64,000 nucleotides of DNA from JBJHDF01 sp050486405 (GTDB taxonomy: Bacteria > Pseudomonadota > Gammaproteobacteria > Pseudomonadales > Cellvibrionaceae). A model generated the notes under the pieces. That model saw only the letters and a program-made list of their open reading frames with translations, was not told the DNA's origin and ran no database searches. The stretch is from the NCBI GenBank assembly GCA_050486405.1, contig JBJHDF010000012.1, forward strand, positions 48,035 through 112,034. Reading direction: 5' to 3'. Below, one piece after another: positions 9,304-18,998 of this stretch (the first letter of the stretch is position 1; each line of letters begins with the position of its first letter). Made by a program: the position numbers and the translations under genes.

Positions 9304-10605
9304 TTATGGGCGAGCCCGAAAGGGATGCCGCAAAACGATGGTTTCCACCCTATCAGGGCCGGTGGAAATAATATCGACCGGCGTGGCCATCAATTCCTCA
9401 AGGCGCGCAATATAGGCCCGGGCGTTGGCGGGCAACTCCTCCAGGGTGCGGGCGCCAACCGTGGAGTCGGACCAGCCGGGCAATTCCTCGTAAACCGGTT
9501 TCAAGGCACCCCAGCCCTCGGCGTCGTATGGTATGCCGGCATCCTCACCCCGCTGATTGCGGTAACCGACACAGATTTTCACGGTATCCAGGCCATCCAG
9601 CACGTCCAGCTTGGTCAGGCAGACCCCGCTGACGCTGTTGATGCGGTTGGCGTGGCGCACCGCCACGCTGTCGAACCAGCCACAGCGGCGCTTGCGGCCA
9701 GTGGTGGCGCCGAACTCGTGACCCTTCTCACCCAGGTGCTGACCCACGGCGCAGTCCAGTTCGGTGGGAAAGGGGCCGGAGCCCACACGGGTGGTGTAGG
9801 CCTTGGTGATGCCCAGCACATAGTCCAGGTACAGGGGGCCAAAACCGGAGCCCGTGGCGGCACCACCGGCAGTGGTGTTGGAGGAAGTAACGAAGGGGTA
9901 GGTGCCGTGGTCAATATCCAGCAGGGAGCCCTGAGCACCCTCGAACAGAATATTCTCGCCCCGCTCCCGGGCACTGTGCAGCATGTCGGTGACATCGGCC
10001 ACCATGGGCTTGAGTTCTTCGGCCCAGGCCAGCGCCTGATCCAGGGTGGCCTGATAGTCCACCGGCTTTGCCTTGTAGTACTCAGTAAGCATAAAGTTGT
10101 GGTGTTCCATCACTTCCTTGAGTTGCGCGGCAAAGCGCTCCGGCGCCAACATGTCGCCCAGGCGCAGCCCGCGGCGGGCCACCTTGTCCTCGTAGGCCGG
10201 GCCTATGCCACGGCCGGTAGTGCCGATTTTCGCTTCGCCCCGGGCCGCTTCCCGGGCCTGGTCCAGCACCACATGATAGGGCAGGATCAACGGGCAGGCC
10301 GGCGACAGGCGCAAGCGCTCACGCACCGGCACGCCGTTGCGCTCCAGCTCGGCGATTTCCTTGAACAGCGCTTCCGGCGACAGCACCACGCCGTTGCCGA
10401 TCAGGCAGGTGATGCCTTCGCGCAGGACGCCGGAGGGAATCAGGTGCAGGACGGTTTTCTTGCCGTCGATCACCAGGGTGTGGCCGGCGTTGTGCCCTCC
10501 CTGGAAGCGGGCCACCAGGGAGACCTCTTCGGTGAGCAGGTCCACCACCTTGCCCTTGCCCTCATCACCCCATTGAGTCCCCAGAATTACGACGTTTTTG
10601 CCCAT
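9304..10605 (-). CDS. purA: Adenylosuccinate synthetase
   Basis: A 433-aa cytosolic enzyme that joins IMP and aspartate with GTP to make adenylosuccinate, the first committed AMP step. The N-terminal WGDEGKGK loop, GGHNAGHT with the catalytic His, and GTTGRGIGPAYEDK are all present; length equals the bacterial norm. It closes the conserved hflK-hflC-DUF2065-hisZ-purA run, 42 bp after hisZ, and is likely co-transcribed. The upstream region has only a weak GAGAG about 14 bp from the ATG. Confidence 0.98.
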   Translation of the reverse strand: MGKNVVILGTQWGDEGKGKVVDLLTEEVSLVARFQGGHNAGHTLVIDGKKTVLHLIPSGVLREGITCLIGNGVVLSPEALFKEIAELERNGVPVRERLRLSPACPLILPYHVVLDQAREAARGEAKIGTTGRGIGPAYEDKVARRGLRLGDMLAPERFAAQLKEVMEHHNFMLTEYYKAKPVDYQATLDQALAWAEELKPMVADVTDMLHSARERGENILFEGAQGSLLDIDHGTYPFVTSSNTTAGGAATGSGFGPLYLDYVLGITKAYTTRVGSGPFPTELDCAVGQHLGEKGHEFGATTGRKRRCGWFDSVAVRHANRINSVSGVCLTKLDVLDGLDTVKICVGYRNQRGEDAGIPYDAEGWGALKPVYEELPGWSDSTVGARTLEELPANARAYIARLEELMATPVDIISTGPDRVETIVLRHPFRARP

Positions 10606-10647
10606 AACCGTTTTGCGCTCTCTAAACTGATTTGATGTTTTCTACAC

Positions 10648-11823
10648 CTACAAAGGCAGCAGCCCATAGCCATTCTTTGACGCACCCAACCGGCGGTCGC
10701 AGCCCTGAGCTCGCGGGTCTTCCTCAGCGCTGCCACAAACCACGCGTTCGCCCCGGCGACGCAGCTCGGAAATCGCCCGCCACTGGGCGTCACTGCCGTC
10801 CAGCACGGCGAATATTCCGGCGCTGGCCGGCGGTGCCAGCAACCCCAGCTTACTCAGCGCCGTAATGTCCACGGCAAAGCCGGTGGCTGGCCGGGCGCGG
10901 CCAAAAACTTCGCCGATATGGTCGTAGCGGCCACCGCTGGCGATGGGGTTGCCGTAACCCGGGGCAAAGGCCGCAAACACCGGACCGGTGAGGTAGTGGT
11001 AACCGCGCAGCTCTCCCAGGTCAAAGTAGAGTTCCGCCTGGGGAAAGCGCGGGGCCACAGCGCGGGCTATATCAGCCAACTGCTCCACGGCGGCCACCGC
11101 CTCGGGGCAGTCGCCGGCAAACAGAGCCTTGGCCTGATCCAACACGGCGGCGTCTCCAGCCAGGCCGGGCAGCGCCAGCAGTAGTTCCGCTGCTCTGGGC
11201 GCCGGCACATGCACCGCCAGCCAGGCGCGCATTTCGGTCATGGCCTTGCGTTGCAACAGGTCGAAGAAGGCGGTTTCCTGCTCCTGACTCAACCGGGCAA
11301 AATCCGCCAGGGCGCGGTAGATGCCCACATGGCCCAGGTCGATGTGCTGCCGGGGCAAACCCGCCAGCACCAGGGATTCCAGCAACAGGGAGACCACTTC
11401 GATATCCGCCGCCAGGCCCGGCTCGCCGTAGTACTCCACACCCGCCTGAATCGGCGTGCGGGTGGCCAGGGGGTTTTTCGGGCGGGCGTGCACCACGTGA
11501 CCGGCATAGCAGAGACGATTGGCGCCCTCGCGGATGAAACTGTGGGCGTCCATACGGGCCGTCTGGGGCGTGATGTCGGCGCGTATGCCCAGGGTGCGGC
11601 CACTGAGCTGGTCGGTGACCTTGAAAGTGAGCAGATCCAGATCCCGGCCCAGGCCAATCAGCAGGGAGTCGGTGTACTCCAGCAACGGCGGGATCACCAG
11701 GTCGTAGCCCCAACTGCTGTAGAGATCCAGCAGGCGACGGCGCAGTTGTTCTATGGGCCGGGCCTGGGCGGGCAGAATCTCTTCCACACCATCGGGCAGC
11801 AGCCAGCGATCAGCGTAAGTCAT
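10648..11823 (-). CDS. hisZ: ATP phosphoribosyltransferase regulatory subunit
   Basis: A 391-aa HisRS-like paralogue lacking the tRNA anticodon domain. With short-form HisG it forms the octameric ATP phosphoribosyltransferase that starts histidine synthesis. Class II synthetase-like segments are visible (YADRWLLPDGVEEILP, FKVTDQLSGRTLGIRADITPQ, ASGGRYDHIGEVFG). Its place between the hflC/DUF2065 genes and purA is the usual one in pseudomonad-type gammaproteobacteria. The presence of hisZ implies that this organism has a short-form HisG, which is outside the window. Confidence 0.95.
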   Translation of the reverse strand: MTYADRWLLPDGVEEILPAQARPIEQLRRRLLDLYSSWGYDLVIPPLLEYTDSLLIGLGRDLDLLTFKVTDQLSGRTLGIRADITPQTARMDAHSFIREGANRLCYAGHVVHARPKNPLATRTPIQAGVEYYGEPGLAADIEVVSLLLESLVLAGLPRQHIDLGHVGIYRALADFARLSQEQETAFFDLLQRKAMTEMRAWLAVHVPAPRAAELLLALPGLAGDAAVLDQAKALFAGDCPEAVAAVEQLADIARAVAPRFPQAELYFDLGELRGYHYLTGPVFAAFAPGYGNPIASGGRYDHIGEVFGRARPATGFAVDITALSKLGLLAPPASAGIFAVLDGSDAQWRAISELRRRGERVVCGSAEEDPRAQGCDRRLGASKNGYGLLPL

Positions 11824-11830
11824 GGCAGTA

Positions 11831-12016
11831 TCAGTTCAACAGGTAGAGCAGGCCCACCCCCAGCGCCATGCTGGTCAGGCCCATGATCCGCAACTGGCGG
11901 TCACTGACCTGGGCCAGCGCCGCCAGCAGGTTGCGCCAGCGGGCGGGGTAAAGAAAGGGCAGTATACCCTCCAGCACCAGCATCAGGCACAGGGCCCGCA
12001 ACAGGTCATCCCACAT
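11831..12016 (-). CDS. DUF2065 small inner-membrane protein (YjeT-like)
   Basis: A 61-aa protein with two hydrophobic segments (about residues 4-22 and 42-60), the latter ending in a short LYLLN tail. It matches the DUF2065/YjeT family in length, in the PARWRNLLAALAQ segment and in location between hflC and hisZ/purA. Function is unknown; synteny with hflK/hflC suggests a membrane-associated role. It starts 18 bp after hflC and ends 7 bp before hisZ, so it is translated from the same message. Confidence 0.85.
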   Translation of the reverse strand: MWDDLLRALCLMLVLEGILPFLYPARWRNLLAALAQVSDRQLRIMGLTSMALGVGLLYLLN

Positions 12017-12034
12017 GCTCCGGCCCCGCGGGCA

Positions 12035-12919
12035 TCAGCGCTCCCCGGTGGAGCTCTTCAGATAACGGAAAAAATCGCTGCCCGGGTCCACCACCAGCAG
12101 ATCCTCCTTGCCGGCAAAGGTGTTGCGGTAGGCGTTGAGGCTGCGCACAAAGGCGTAGAACTCCGGGTCCTGGTTAAAGGCTTCGGCATAGATGGCAGCG
12201 GCACGGGCGTCGCCATCACCGCGAATCAGTTCGGACTCCCGGAAGGCGTTGGCCTCCAATACGGCCCGTTGACGATCGGCGTCGGCACGAATGACTTCGG
12301 CCTGCTCGTGACCGATGGCGCGGTATTCCGCCGCTTCTTTTTCGCGATCCGCTTCCATTCGTTCAAACACTGACTGACTCACCTCCACCGGCAGGTCAAT
12401 GCGTTTGATGCGGATATCCACTACCTGCACACCCAGATCCCGCATGGCTATAGTGTTGAGTCGCTCGGTCAGGGTTTCCATCAGTTGATCCCTGTCACCG
12501 GAAACCACCTGGTAGAGGGTACGCTCACCAAACTCGTTACGTAATCCATCCGCCACCCGGGAAAACAGCAGGCGCGCCCCTGCCTCCTCCGGCGCACCGG
12601 CGCGGCCCGAGGTGGCACGGTAAAACGTATCCGCTTCAGCCACCCGCCACTTGACGAAGGCATTCACCATCAGACGTTTGTTGCCGGCGATAAAGAAACT
12701 TTCCTCCTCGGCGTCGATGGTCAACACACGACCATCAAACCGGTGTACCGTATCGGCGATGGGCCATTTGAAGTGCAGCCCCGGCGACACATCGTCGTTG
12801 ATCATGGCGCCGAAGCGGGTGACCACGCCGCGCTGGTATTCATTGAGGATATAGACGCTGTTGGCGACCACAAACACCACCAGACCCACCAGCAGCAAAC
12901 CAATCATATTTCTGGACAT
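12035..12919 (-). CDS. hflC: HflC, SPFH-domain modulator of FtsH protease
   Basis: A 294-aa single-pass inner-membrane protein with a large periplasmic band-7/SPFH domain. The N-terminal anchor (residues about 5-22) is followed by VVTRFG and the conserved LHFKWP segment. With HflK it forms the cage around FtsH that restrains its protease activity. Its ATG overlaps the hflK stop (ATGA), ensuring coupled synthesis of the two subunits. Confidence 0.96.
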   Translation of the reverse strand: MSRNMIGLLLVGLVVFVVANSVYILNEYQRGVVTRFGAMINDDVSPGLHFKWPIADTVHRFDGRVLTIDAEEESFFIAGNKRLMVNAFVKWRVAEADTFYRATSGRAGAPEEAGARLLFSRVADGLRNEFGERTLYQVVSGDRDQLMETLTERLNTIAMRDLGVQVVDIRIKRIDLPVEVSQSVFERMEADREKEAAEYRAIGHEQAEVIRADADRQRAVLEANAFRESELIRGDGDARAAAIYAEAFNQDPEFYAFVRSLNAYRNTFAGKEDLLVVDPGSDFFRYLKSSTGER

Positions 12920-14091
12920 CAGCGCACCTCCCGTCTGACAGTGGTGGTACCGCGGGCGGGGCGAGCGAGGTCACGGGTAACCTGTTCGGTAATGGCGCGC
13001 ACATCTTCCGGTGCGGACGCCCGACCGCTGTCGCCGGTGCGCTGACCGCGTTCGATCATGCGATCCAGAGGCAGATACAACATATTGTTGCCGCCTTCCA
13101 CATCCACCAGGACTTTGGAGGAGGCGCGCATCACCCCTTCAACCGCATCGATATAAAGGCGCTCCCGGGTCACTTCCGGGGCCAGTTGGTACTCCGCCAA
13201 TAGGCGGGTAAAACGTTCACTTTCACCCTCGGCCCGGGCCACCACTTCGGCGGTGTAGGCCGTGGCTTCCTCGATCATGCGCTGAGCGCGACCCCGGGCT
13301 TCGGGAACCACGCGATTGGCGTAAGCCAGCGCTTCATTGCGCAGGCGATCCTGGTCCTCGGACGCCCGGATCACGTCGTCAAAGGCGCTGCGCACTTCGC
13401 GCGGCGGCCGACCTTCGAGCATGTTGACGCTACGCACAAGAACCCCAGCCTGGTAATGATCCAGATAGCGCTGGATACGCTCCTTGATCTCTTCACCGAT
13501 GGCCTGACGCCCGCCGGATATCACCTGATTCAACTCGGAAGAACCCACCACATGGCGCAGGGCACTCTCGGCAGCCTGATGTACGCTGGTATCGGGGTTG
13601 CGCACGTTGAGCACAAAGTCCCGAACCTCCACCACGTTGTACTGCACCACTATGCCCAGCTCAACGATGGCTTCGTCCTCGGTGAGCATCAGGCCGTCCA
13701 CGGTAAACTCCCGCTCCCCGGTCACGTTCACCACGAAGCGACGCGTAACCAGCGGCGGATCCCAGCGCAAGCCGGGCTGTTTGATTTCCTTGAAAGCACC
13801 CAGCCGCAACACCACCGCCTGCTCGCGATCATCCACCTGATAGAAGCCGGCCACCACGTAGAACAGGCCCGCCAGCAGGGCGATACCGCCGAGCATGGCC
13901 AGAAAACCGCCGGCGCCACCGGAGCCGGAGTCGCCACCGGAGCCGCCAGACCCGCCGCCAAACAAGCCCTTGAGCTTGCGCTGAAAGTTCCGCAGCACCT
14001 CATCCATATCCGGGGGGCCGTCACCACCGCCACCCCAGGGATCCCGGCCTTTGCCTCCAGGGCCTTTACCGCCCGGCTCGTTCCAGGTCAT
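12919..14091 (-). CDS. hflK: HflK, SPFH-domain modulator of FtsH protease
   Basis: A 390-aa partner of HflC. It begins with a Gly/Pro-rich cytoplasmic segment (MTWNEPGGKGPGGKG), has one membrane helix around residues 66-86 and then a band-7 domain (DDREQAVVLRLG). The ATG at 14091 is chosen because GGAG lies 10 bp upstream and the family starts with a W-N-E-P motif; the frame is open to 14130. The 181-bp gap to hflX (14092-14272) shows no gene and could hold a local promoter. Confidence 0.96.
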   Translation of the reverse strand: MTWNEPGGKGPGGKGRDPWGGGGDGPPDMDEVLRNFQRKLKGLFGGGSGGSGGDSGSGGAGGFLAMLGGIALLAGLFYVVAGFYQVDDREQAVVLRLGAFKEIKQPGLRWDPPLVTRRFVVNVTGEREFTVDGLMLTEDEAIVELGIVVQYNVVEVRDFVLNVRNPDTSVHQAAESALRHVVGSSELNQVISGGRQAIGEEIKERIQRYLDHYQAGVLVRSVNMLEGRPPREVRSAFDDVIRASEDQDRLRNEALAYANRVVPEARGRAQRMIEEATAYTAEVVARAEGESERFTRLLAEYQLAPEVTRERLYIDAVEGVMRASSKVLVDVEGGNNMLYLPLDRMIERGQRTGDSGRASAPEDVRAITEQVTRDLARPARGTTTVRREVR

Positions 14092-14272
14092 AACCCACTC
14101 TCCACAGTCATCCGCGGACGGCCTGCCCACGGTTTGTCAGGAAACATCAAAAAGCCGTCGAAACGCCGGTTTCAACGGCACACAAAATATGGCCCACAAA
14201 ATACCGCCCACGGTCGCCATGCGCCGGGAATCGGAAATCCGACCGCGAATTCTACCAAAGACCAGGGGCAAA

Positions 14273-15598
14273 CTAACAGGCTATTCGCCCGGATTGCGCG
14301 GAATCGTCCTCCGGCAGCCACTGCAACTCATCAAATGTCTGGCCGGCCTCAGCCAGCAGTCGCATCAGGTCGCTCTTGGGGATTCGCAGGGACAGTTCGC
14401 TGGCGCCGGAGTCGCGGTAGCATTCCGCCACCACCGCTTGCTGGCGGTAGAGCATGGAGCGCAGACGCCCCTGGGCGGCCGGCAACAGCAGATTGCCCTG
14501 CACCAGCTCGTCACCCAGCAGATCGGCGATGGCCTGGCCCAGCAGCTCGCAGCCCTGCCCCGTGCGGGCGGACAGCCAAACGGCCAGGGGACGCCCCTGA
14601 TCATCGCGGTCGACGCGGGGCTCCAGGCCGATCAGGTCCACCTTGTTGTAGACCCGCAGTTGCGGCAGCTCATCCGCGCCGATCTCCACCAGCACCTTGT
14701 CCACCTCGTCGCACTGGTGCAGACGGTCATCGGCGGCGGCATCCACTACATGCAGCAACAGGTCGGAGCTGCTGGCTTCTTCCAGGGTGGCGCGAAAAGC
14801 CTCCACCAGCTTGTGGGGCAGATGACTAATAAAGCCCACCGTGTCGGCCAGCACCACCGCCCCTATATCCGGCAGCTCCAGCCGCCGCAGTGTGGGGTCC
14901 AGGGTGGCAAACAACTGATCCCGGGCATAGACCTCGGCACCGGTGACCCGGTTGAACAGGGTGGATTTGCCGGCGTTGGTGTAGCCCACCAGAGACACAG
15001 TGGGAATGGCGGCCCGCTGCCGGGAGCGGCGCCCCTGCTGGCGCTGGGAGCGCACCTTGGCCAACCGTTTCTCAATGGCGGAGATACGCCCACGCAGCAG
15101 GCGCCGGTCGGTTTCCAACTGGGTTTCACCCGGGCCGCGCAGGCCGATACCGCCCTTTTGCCGCTCCAGGTGAGTCCAGCCCCGCACCAGGCGGGTGGAC
15201 ATATGCCGCAACTGGGCCAGTTCCACCTGCAGTTTGCCCTCAAAGGTGCGGGCACGCTGGGCGAAGATATCGAGAATCAGACCGGTGCGGTCCAGCACCC
15301 GGCACTGCAGCGCTTTTTCCAGATTGCGCTCCTGGCTGGGGCTGAGGGAGTGGTTGAAGATCACCAGTTCGGCGCCGTGCTCCTGCACGGTTGCGCACAA
15401 CTCGTCCAGTTTGCCGGTACCGACAAAATAGCGGGAATGGGGTGCGGGACGCTGGCCGCCGACGAAGGCGACCGGATCACCACCGGCGGAGAGCACCAGC
15501 TCTTCGAACTCCCGGGGATCCTCCGGCTCCTGGCCGTGGGCGATATCCAGGTGAACCAGCACCGCCAGTTCACCCGAATCGGGGCGATCAAAAAACAA
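14273..15598 (-). CDS. hflX: Ribosome-associated GTPase HflX
   Basis: A 441-aa translational GTPase that rescues stalled or heat-damaged ribosomes by splitting subunits. Motifs: Gly-rich N-terminal domain, G1 GYTNAGKSTLFNR, G3 DTVGFISHLP and G4 NKVD. The start is TTG: it gives the family-typical beginning MFFDRPDSGE and has AGAGG 7 bp upstream, while no ATG fits. It sits between hfq and hflK as in E. coli. Confidence 0.96.
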   Translation of the reverse strand: MFFDRPDSGELAVLVHLDIAHGQEPEDPREFEELVLSAGGDPVAFVGGQRPAPHSRYFVGTGKLDELCATVQEHGAELVIFNHSLSPSQERNLEKALQCRVLDRTGLILDIFAQRARTFEGKLQVELAQLRHMSTRLVRGWTHLERQKGGIGLRGPGETQLETDRRLLRGRISAIEKRLAKVRSQRQQGRRSRQRAAIPTVSLVGYTNAGKSTLFNRVTGAEVYARDQLFATLDPTLRRLELPDIGAVVLADTVGFISHLPHKLVEAFRATLEEASSSDLLLHVVDAAADDRLHQCDEVDKVLVEIGADELPQLRVYNKVDLIGLEPRVDRDDQGRPLAVWLSARTGQGCELLGQAIADLLGDELVQGNLLLPAAQGRLRSMLYRQQAVVAECYRDSGASELSLRIPKSDLMRLLAEAGQTFDELQWLPEDDSAQSGRIAC

Positions 15599-15637
15599 AG
15601 AGTTACCTCTGGCGTTTACAACGCAAAATCACACTAG

Positions 15638-15901
15638 CTACTCTTGGTCGGCAGCCTCTTCCGCATCGCCTTCCGCCGGGTTGATCAGCGGCACCCGCAC
15701 AGCCCTGGAGGGCACCACGGTGGATATGGCGTGCTTATAGACCATCTGGCTGACGGTGTTCTTGAGCAGAACCACAAACTGATCAAACGACTCAACCTGG
15801 CCCTGCAGTTTGATACCGTTTACCAGATAAATAGAAACCGGAATACGCTCCTTACGCAGCACATTCAGGTAAGGGTCTTGTAAACTATGCCCTTTTGACA
15901 T
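15638..15901 (-). CDS. hfq: RNA chaperone Hfq
   Basis: An 87-aa Sm-like hexameric RNA chaperone that pairs small RNAs with mRNAs. It begins MSKGHSLQDPYLN, contains the Sm1 region (YLVNGIKLQGQVESFDQF) and Sm2 (YKHAISTVVPSR), then a short acidic tail. The ATG at 15901 has a strong AAAGGAG 7 bp upstream; the open frame further upstream is not used. The 234-bp space up to miaA (15902-16135) has no gene and probably carries an hfq promoter. Confidence 0.98.
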   Translation of the reverse strand: MSKGHSLQDPYLNVLRKERIPVSIYLVNGIKLQGQVESFDQFVVLLKNTVSQMVYKHAISTVVPSRAVRVPLINPAEGDAEEAADQE

Positions 15902-16135
15902 GTTTATTCTCCTTTTTGGATAAATAAGTGACCCGCCAAATCCTCTCCGAAGACAGGGCGGCGGAAACAAGCATTAAGCAAGCATATAGACTGACTGCAA
16001 CTAAGCTCCCGGGTTCCCTCGGCATATCGCACCAAAAGCGGTCAAATGACGCCGATTGGCGGCCAGAAACAAGCCGCCGAAGCCAAAAACGGGCCCGGCG
16101 GCAGGTCATGGAGCGAAATCAGGATAACCTGTCTA

Positions 16136-17119
16136 TTATATGGCCCCGGAGGCCAGAAAATTCAAGGCATTTCGCACAATTTCTTCCTTTGGTCGGGAAT
16201 TGCCTGCGGCATCCTCGGTAGAGAGCTGCTCCAGGGCCGGCCAGCTCTGCAACCAGGTACACTGCCGCTTGGCCAACTGGCGGGTGGCGGCAAATCCCTT
16301 TTCCAGCAGTTGCTCGCGGCTGAATTCGCCCTCCAGATACTGCCACACCTGGCGGTAGCCCACCGCCCGCATGGACGGCAACTCCAGGTGCAGATCACCC
16401 CGGGCGCGCAGACGCCGCACCTCGTCGATCAGGCCCTGCTCCAGCATGGCGGCGAACCTCTGCTCTATACGTCGGTGCAGGACGGCGCGATCACGGGGTA
16501 GCAGCGCCAGCTGCACTACCCGATGGCGTCGACCGAAGGGTTCCCGCCCCTGGCCCTGTTCGGCTCGCCCCTGCTCTGCCCGCCAGTGACTCATGGTCTT
16601 ACCGCTGATGCGGTAGACCTCCAGGGCGCGGCTGAGCCGCTGGGAGTGGTTGGGGTGGATCTCCGCCGCCAGATCCGGGTCCACCGCCCGCAACTGGGCG
16701 TGAATATGGGGCCAGCCGTGCTCGGCGGCCTCCCGCTCTATGTCCGCGCGCACCCGGGGGTCGGCGGCAGGCATGGTCGCCAGCCCCTCCAACAGCGCCT
16801 TGAAGTAGAGCATGGTGCCGCCCACCAGCAGGGGGATACGGCCGGCAGCCAGAATATCGGCCACTTCGCGCTCAGCGTCGGCGCAAAAGTCCGCCGCCGA
16901 GTAGGGCTCGGCGGGGTCGCGGATGTCGATCAGGCGATGGGGAGCGGCCGCCAGCTCGGCGGCACTGGGTTTGGCGGTGCCTATGTCCATGCCCCGATAG
17001 ACCATGGCGGAGTCAACACTCACCAACTCCACAGGCAAGTGTTGGCGAAGGGCCATGGCCAGATCGGTTTTGCCCGAGGCGGTTGGGCCCAGCAGACAGA
17101 TGACAGTGGGTTTGTTCAC
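16136..17119 (-). CDS. miaA: tRNA dimethylallyltransferase
   Basis: A 327-aa enzyme that isopentenylates A37 of tRNAs reading UNN codons. The P-loop GPTASGKTDLA, SVDSAMVYRGMDIGTAKP and the tRNA-recognition segment MRAVGYRQVWQYLEG are clear. The start is GTG, 3 bp after the mutL stop. Order mutL-miaA-hfq is the canonical one. Confidence 0.97.
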   Translation of the reverse strand: MNKPTVICLLGPTASGKTDLAMALRQHLPVELVSVDSAMVYRGMDIGTAKPSAAELAAAPHRLIDIRDPAEPYSAADFCADAEREVADILAAGRIPLLVGGTMLYFKALLEGLATMPAADPRVRADIEREAAEHGWPHIHAQLRAVDPDLAAEIHPNHSQRLSRALEVYRISGKTMSHWRAEQGRAEQGQGREPFGRRHRVVQLALLPRDRAVLHRRIEQRFAAMLEQGLIDEVRRLRARGDLHLELPSMRAVGYRQVWQYLEGEFSREQLLEKGFAATRQLAKRQCTWLQSWPALEQLSTEDAAGNSRPKEEIVRNALNFLASGAI

Positions 17120-17122
17120 CGG

Positions 17123-18997
17123 CTACTGCCCCCGCAGGAACAGCCTGTCCAGCTCGTCCAGGGACTGCAGAAACCAGGTGGGGCGCCCATGGTTGCACTG
17201 GCCGCTGCGCTCGGTGGCCTCCATATCCCGCAACAGGGCGTTCATTTCGGGAATGGTCAGACGGCGATTGGCCCGCACCGAGCCGTGACAGGCCATGGTG
17301 GACAGCAGGCCGTCGATGTGGGCCTGGATACGTTCACTGGTGCCGTGCTCCAGCAGATCCGACAGCACGTCGCGCACCAGTTGTTCCACCCGGGAGCGGC
17401 ACAGGTAGACCGGCACCTGGCGCACCACCAGGCTCTCGGGTCCGGCGCGCTGCAGTTCCATACCCAGACTGGTGAAGGTGTCCCGGTGCTCCTCGGCGCA
17501 GTCCGCCTCTTTCTCACTGACGGCGATACTCTCGGGCACCAGCAGTGGCTGACTCTGGATGCCACCCTCGGCGTAGGCGGCCTTCATACGCTCGTAGGTG
17601 ATGCGCTCGTGGGCGGCGTGCATGTCCACGATCACCAGCCCCTGGGCGTTTTCCGCCAGAATATAGATGCCTTTGAGTTGGGCGATGGCGAATCCCAGCG
17701 GCGGCACCTGGTCATCGGCGTCGGCGCCAATCGCTGACCGACCCTCATCGATTCCCAACGGGCTAGCCGGCCGGTGCAATTCGCCGTAGTGACGCAACTG
17801 TTCGGCAACGGCTCCAGGGCTGGCGCTCGCGCCCCGATAACCGCTGGCGCCCGGATAGCCATTCGATAAAGGCATCGGGTCCGGGCGCAAGGCCATGCTG
17901 GCCTGACCGGCAAACTCCCCGGCCGCCAGCCCTTTTATCGGCGCCAGTTCCGCACTCTGCTCACGCCGGGCCAGGGTGTCTTCCGGCGTCACGTCCGCCA
18001 GAGCCCGATGCAGGCTGCTGAAAATAAAATCGTGGACGCTGCGGCCGTCGCGAAACCGCACCTCGTGCTTGGTGGGGTGCACATTCACATCCACCGTGGC
18101 CGGGTTGACCTCCAGATAGAGCGCAAAAGCCGGGTGACGCCCGTGGTAGAGCACGTCGCGATAGGCCTGGCGCACGGCGTGACCCACCAGCTTGTCGCGA
18201 ATGGCGCGACCGTTGACGTAGAAATGCTGCAGATCCGCCTGACTGCGGGAAAATGCCGGAAGTGCCACCCAGCCCCAGAGGCGAAGATCGCCCCGTTCCA
18301 TATCGATGCGCACGGCGTTTTCCATAAAGGCCGGGCCGCACACCTGGGCCACCCGGCGCTCGCGCTCGGCGGCGCTGCCGGCGGCGCGCCAACTGTGAAT
18401 GGCGCGTCCGTTGTGGCGCAGGTTGAAACTCACATCGAAGCGCGACAGCGCCAGGCGCTTGACCACGTCTTCCAGGTGGGTGTACTCGGTTTTTTCCGTG
18501 CGCAGAAACTTGCGCCGGGCCGGCGTGTTGAAAAACAGATCGCGCACTTCCACGGTGGTGCCCCGGGGGTGCGGCGCCGGCGAGACTTCAGCATCCATAT
18601 CGCGGCCCTCGGCCACCACCTGCCAGCCGGCGCTGCCTTCCCCGGTGCTGCTGGTCAGCGTCAGGCGCGCCACGGAACTGATGCTGGCCAGCGCCTCACC
18701 GCGAAAACCCAGGGTAGCCACCGCCTCCAGGTCGTCCAGTTCGCTGATCTTGCTGGTGGCGTGGCGGCTGAGCGCCAGGGGCAGATCGTCCCGGGCTATG
18801 CCGCCGCCGTCGTCGCGCACCCGCATCAGCTTGATACCGCCGTCTTCCACGTCGATGTCCACCCGGGTGGCACCGGCGTCCAGGCTGTTTTCCAGCAGTT
18901 CCTTGACCACCGATGACGGGCGCTCCACCACCTCGCCGGCGGCGATCTGGTTGGCCAGGCGGGGACTGAGCAACTGGATGCGGGGGAGATGGGACAT
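17123..18997 (-). CDS. mutL: DNA mismatch repair protein MutL (endonuclease type)
   Basis: A 624-aa mismatch-repair ATPase. N-terminal GHKL motifs are ELLENSLDAGA, RDDGGGI and GFRGEALASI. The C-terminal half carries DMHAAHERITYE, which fits the metal-binding endonuclease signature DxHAx2Ex4E, along with ACHGSVRA and CNHGRPTW, so this MutL should nick DNA itself as in Pseudomonas, rather than relying on MutH as in E. coli. The ATG at 18997 begins MSHLPRIQLL; upstream frame is rejected because it lies inside amiB. It follows the amiB stop by 1 bp with no evident ribosome site, implying coupling. Confidence 0.97.
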   Translation of the reverse strand: MSHLPRIQLLSPRLANQIAAGEVVERPSSVVKELLENSLDAGATRVDIDVEDGGIKLMRVRDDGGGIARDDLPLALSRHATSKISELDDLEAVATLGFRGEALASISSVARLTLTSSTGEGSAGWQVVAEGRDMDAEVSPAPHPRGTTVEVRDLFFNTPARRKFLRTEKTEYTHLEDVVKRLALSRFDVSFNLRHNGRAIHSWRAAGSAAERERRVAQVCGPAFMENAVRIDMERGDLRLWGWVALPAFSRSQADLQHFYVNGRAIRDKLVGHAVRQAYRDVLYHGRHPAFALYLEVNPATVDVNVHPTKHEVRFRDGRSVHDFIFSSLHRALADVTPEDTLARREQSAELAPIKGLAAGEFAGQASMALRPDPMPLSNGYPGASGYRGASASPGAVAEQLRHYGELHRPASPLGIDEGRSAIGADADDQVPPLGFAIAQLKGIYILAENAQGLVIVDMHAAHERITYERMKAAYAEGGIQSQPLLVPESIAVSEKEADCAEEHRDTFTSLGMELQRAGPESLVVRQVPVYLCRSRVEQLVRDVLSDLLEHGTSERIQAHIDGLLSTMACHGSVRANRRLTIPEMNALLRDMEATERSGQCNHGRPTWFLQSLDELDRLFLRGQ

Positions 18998-18998
18998 G

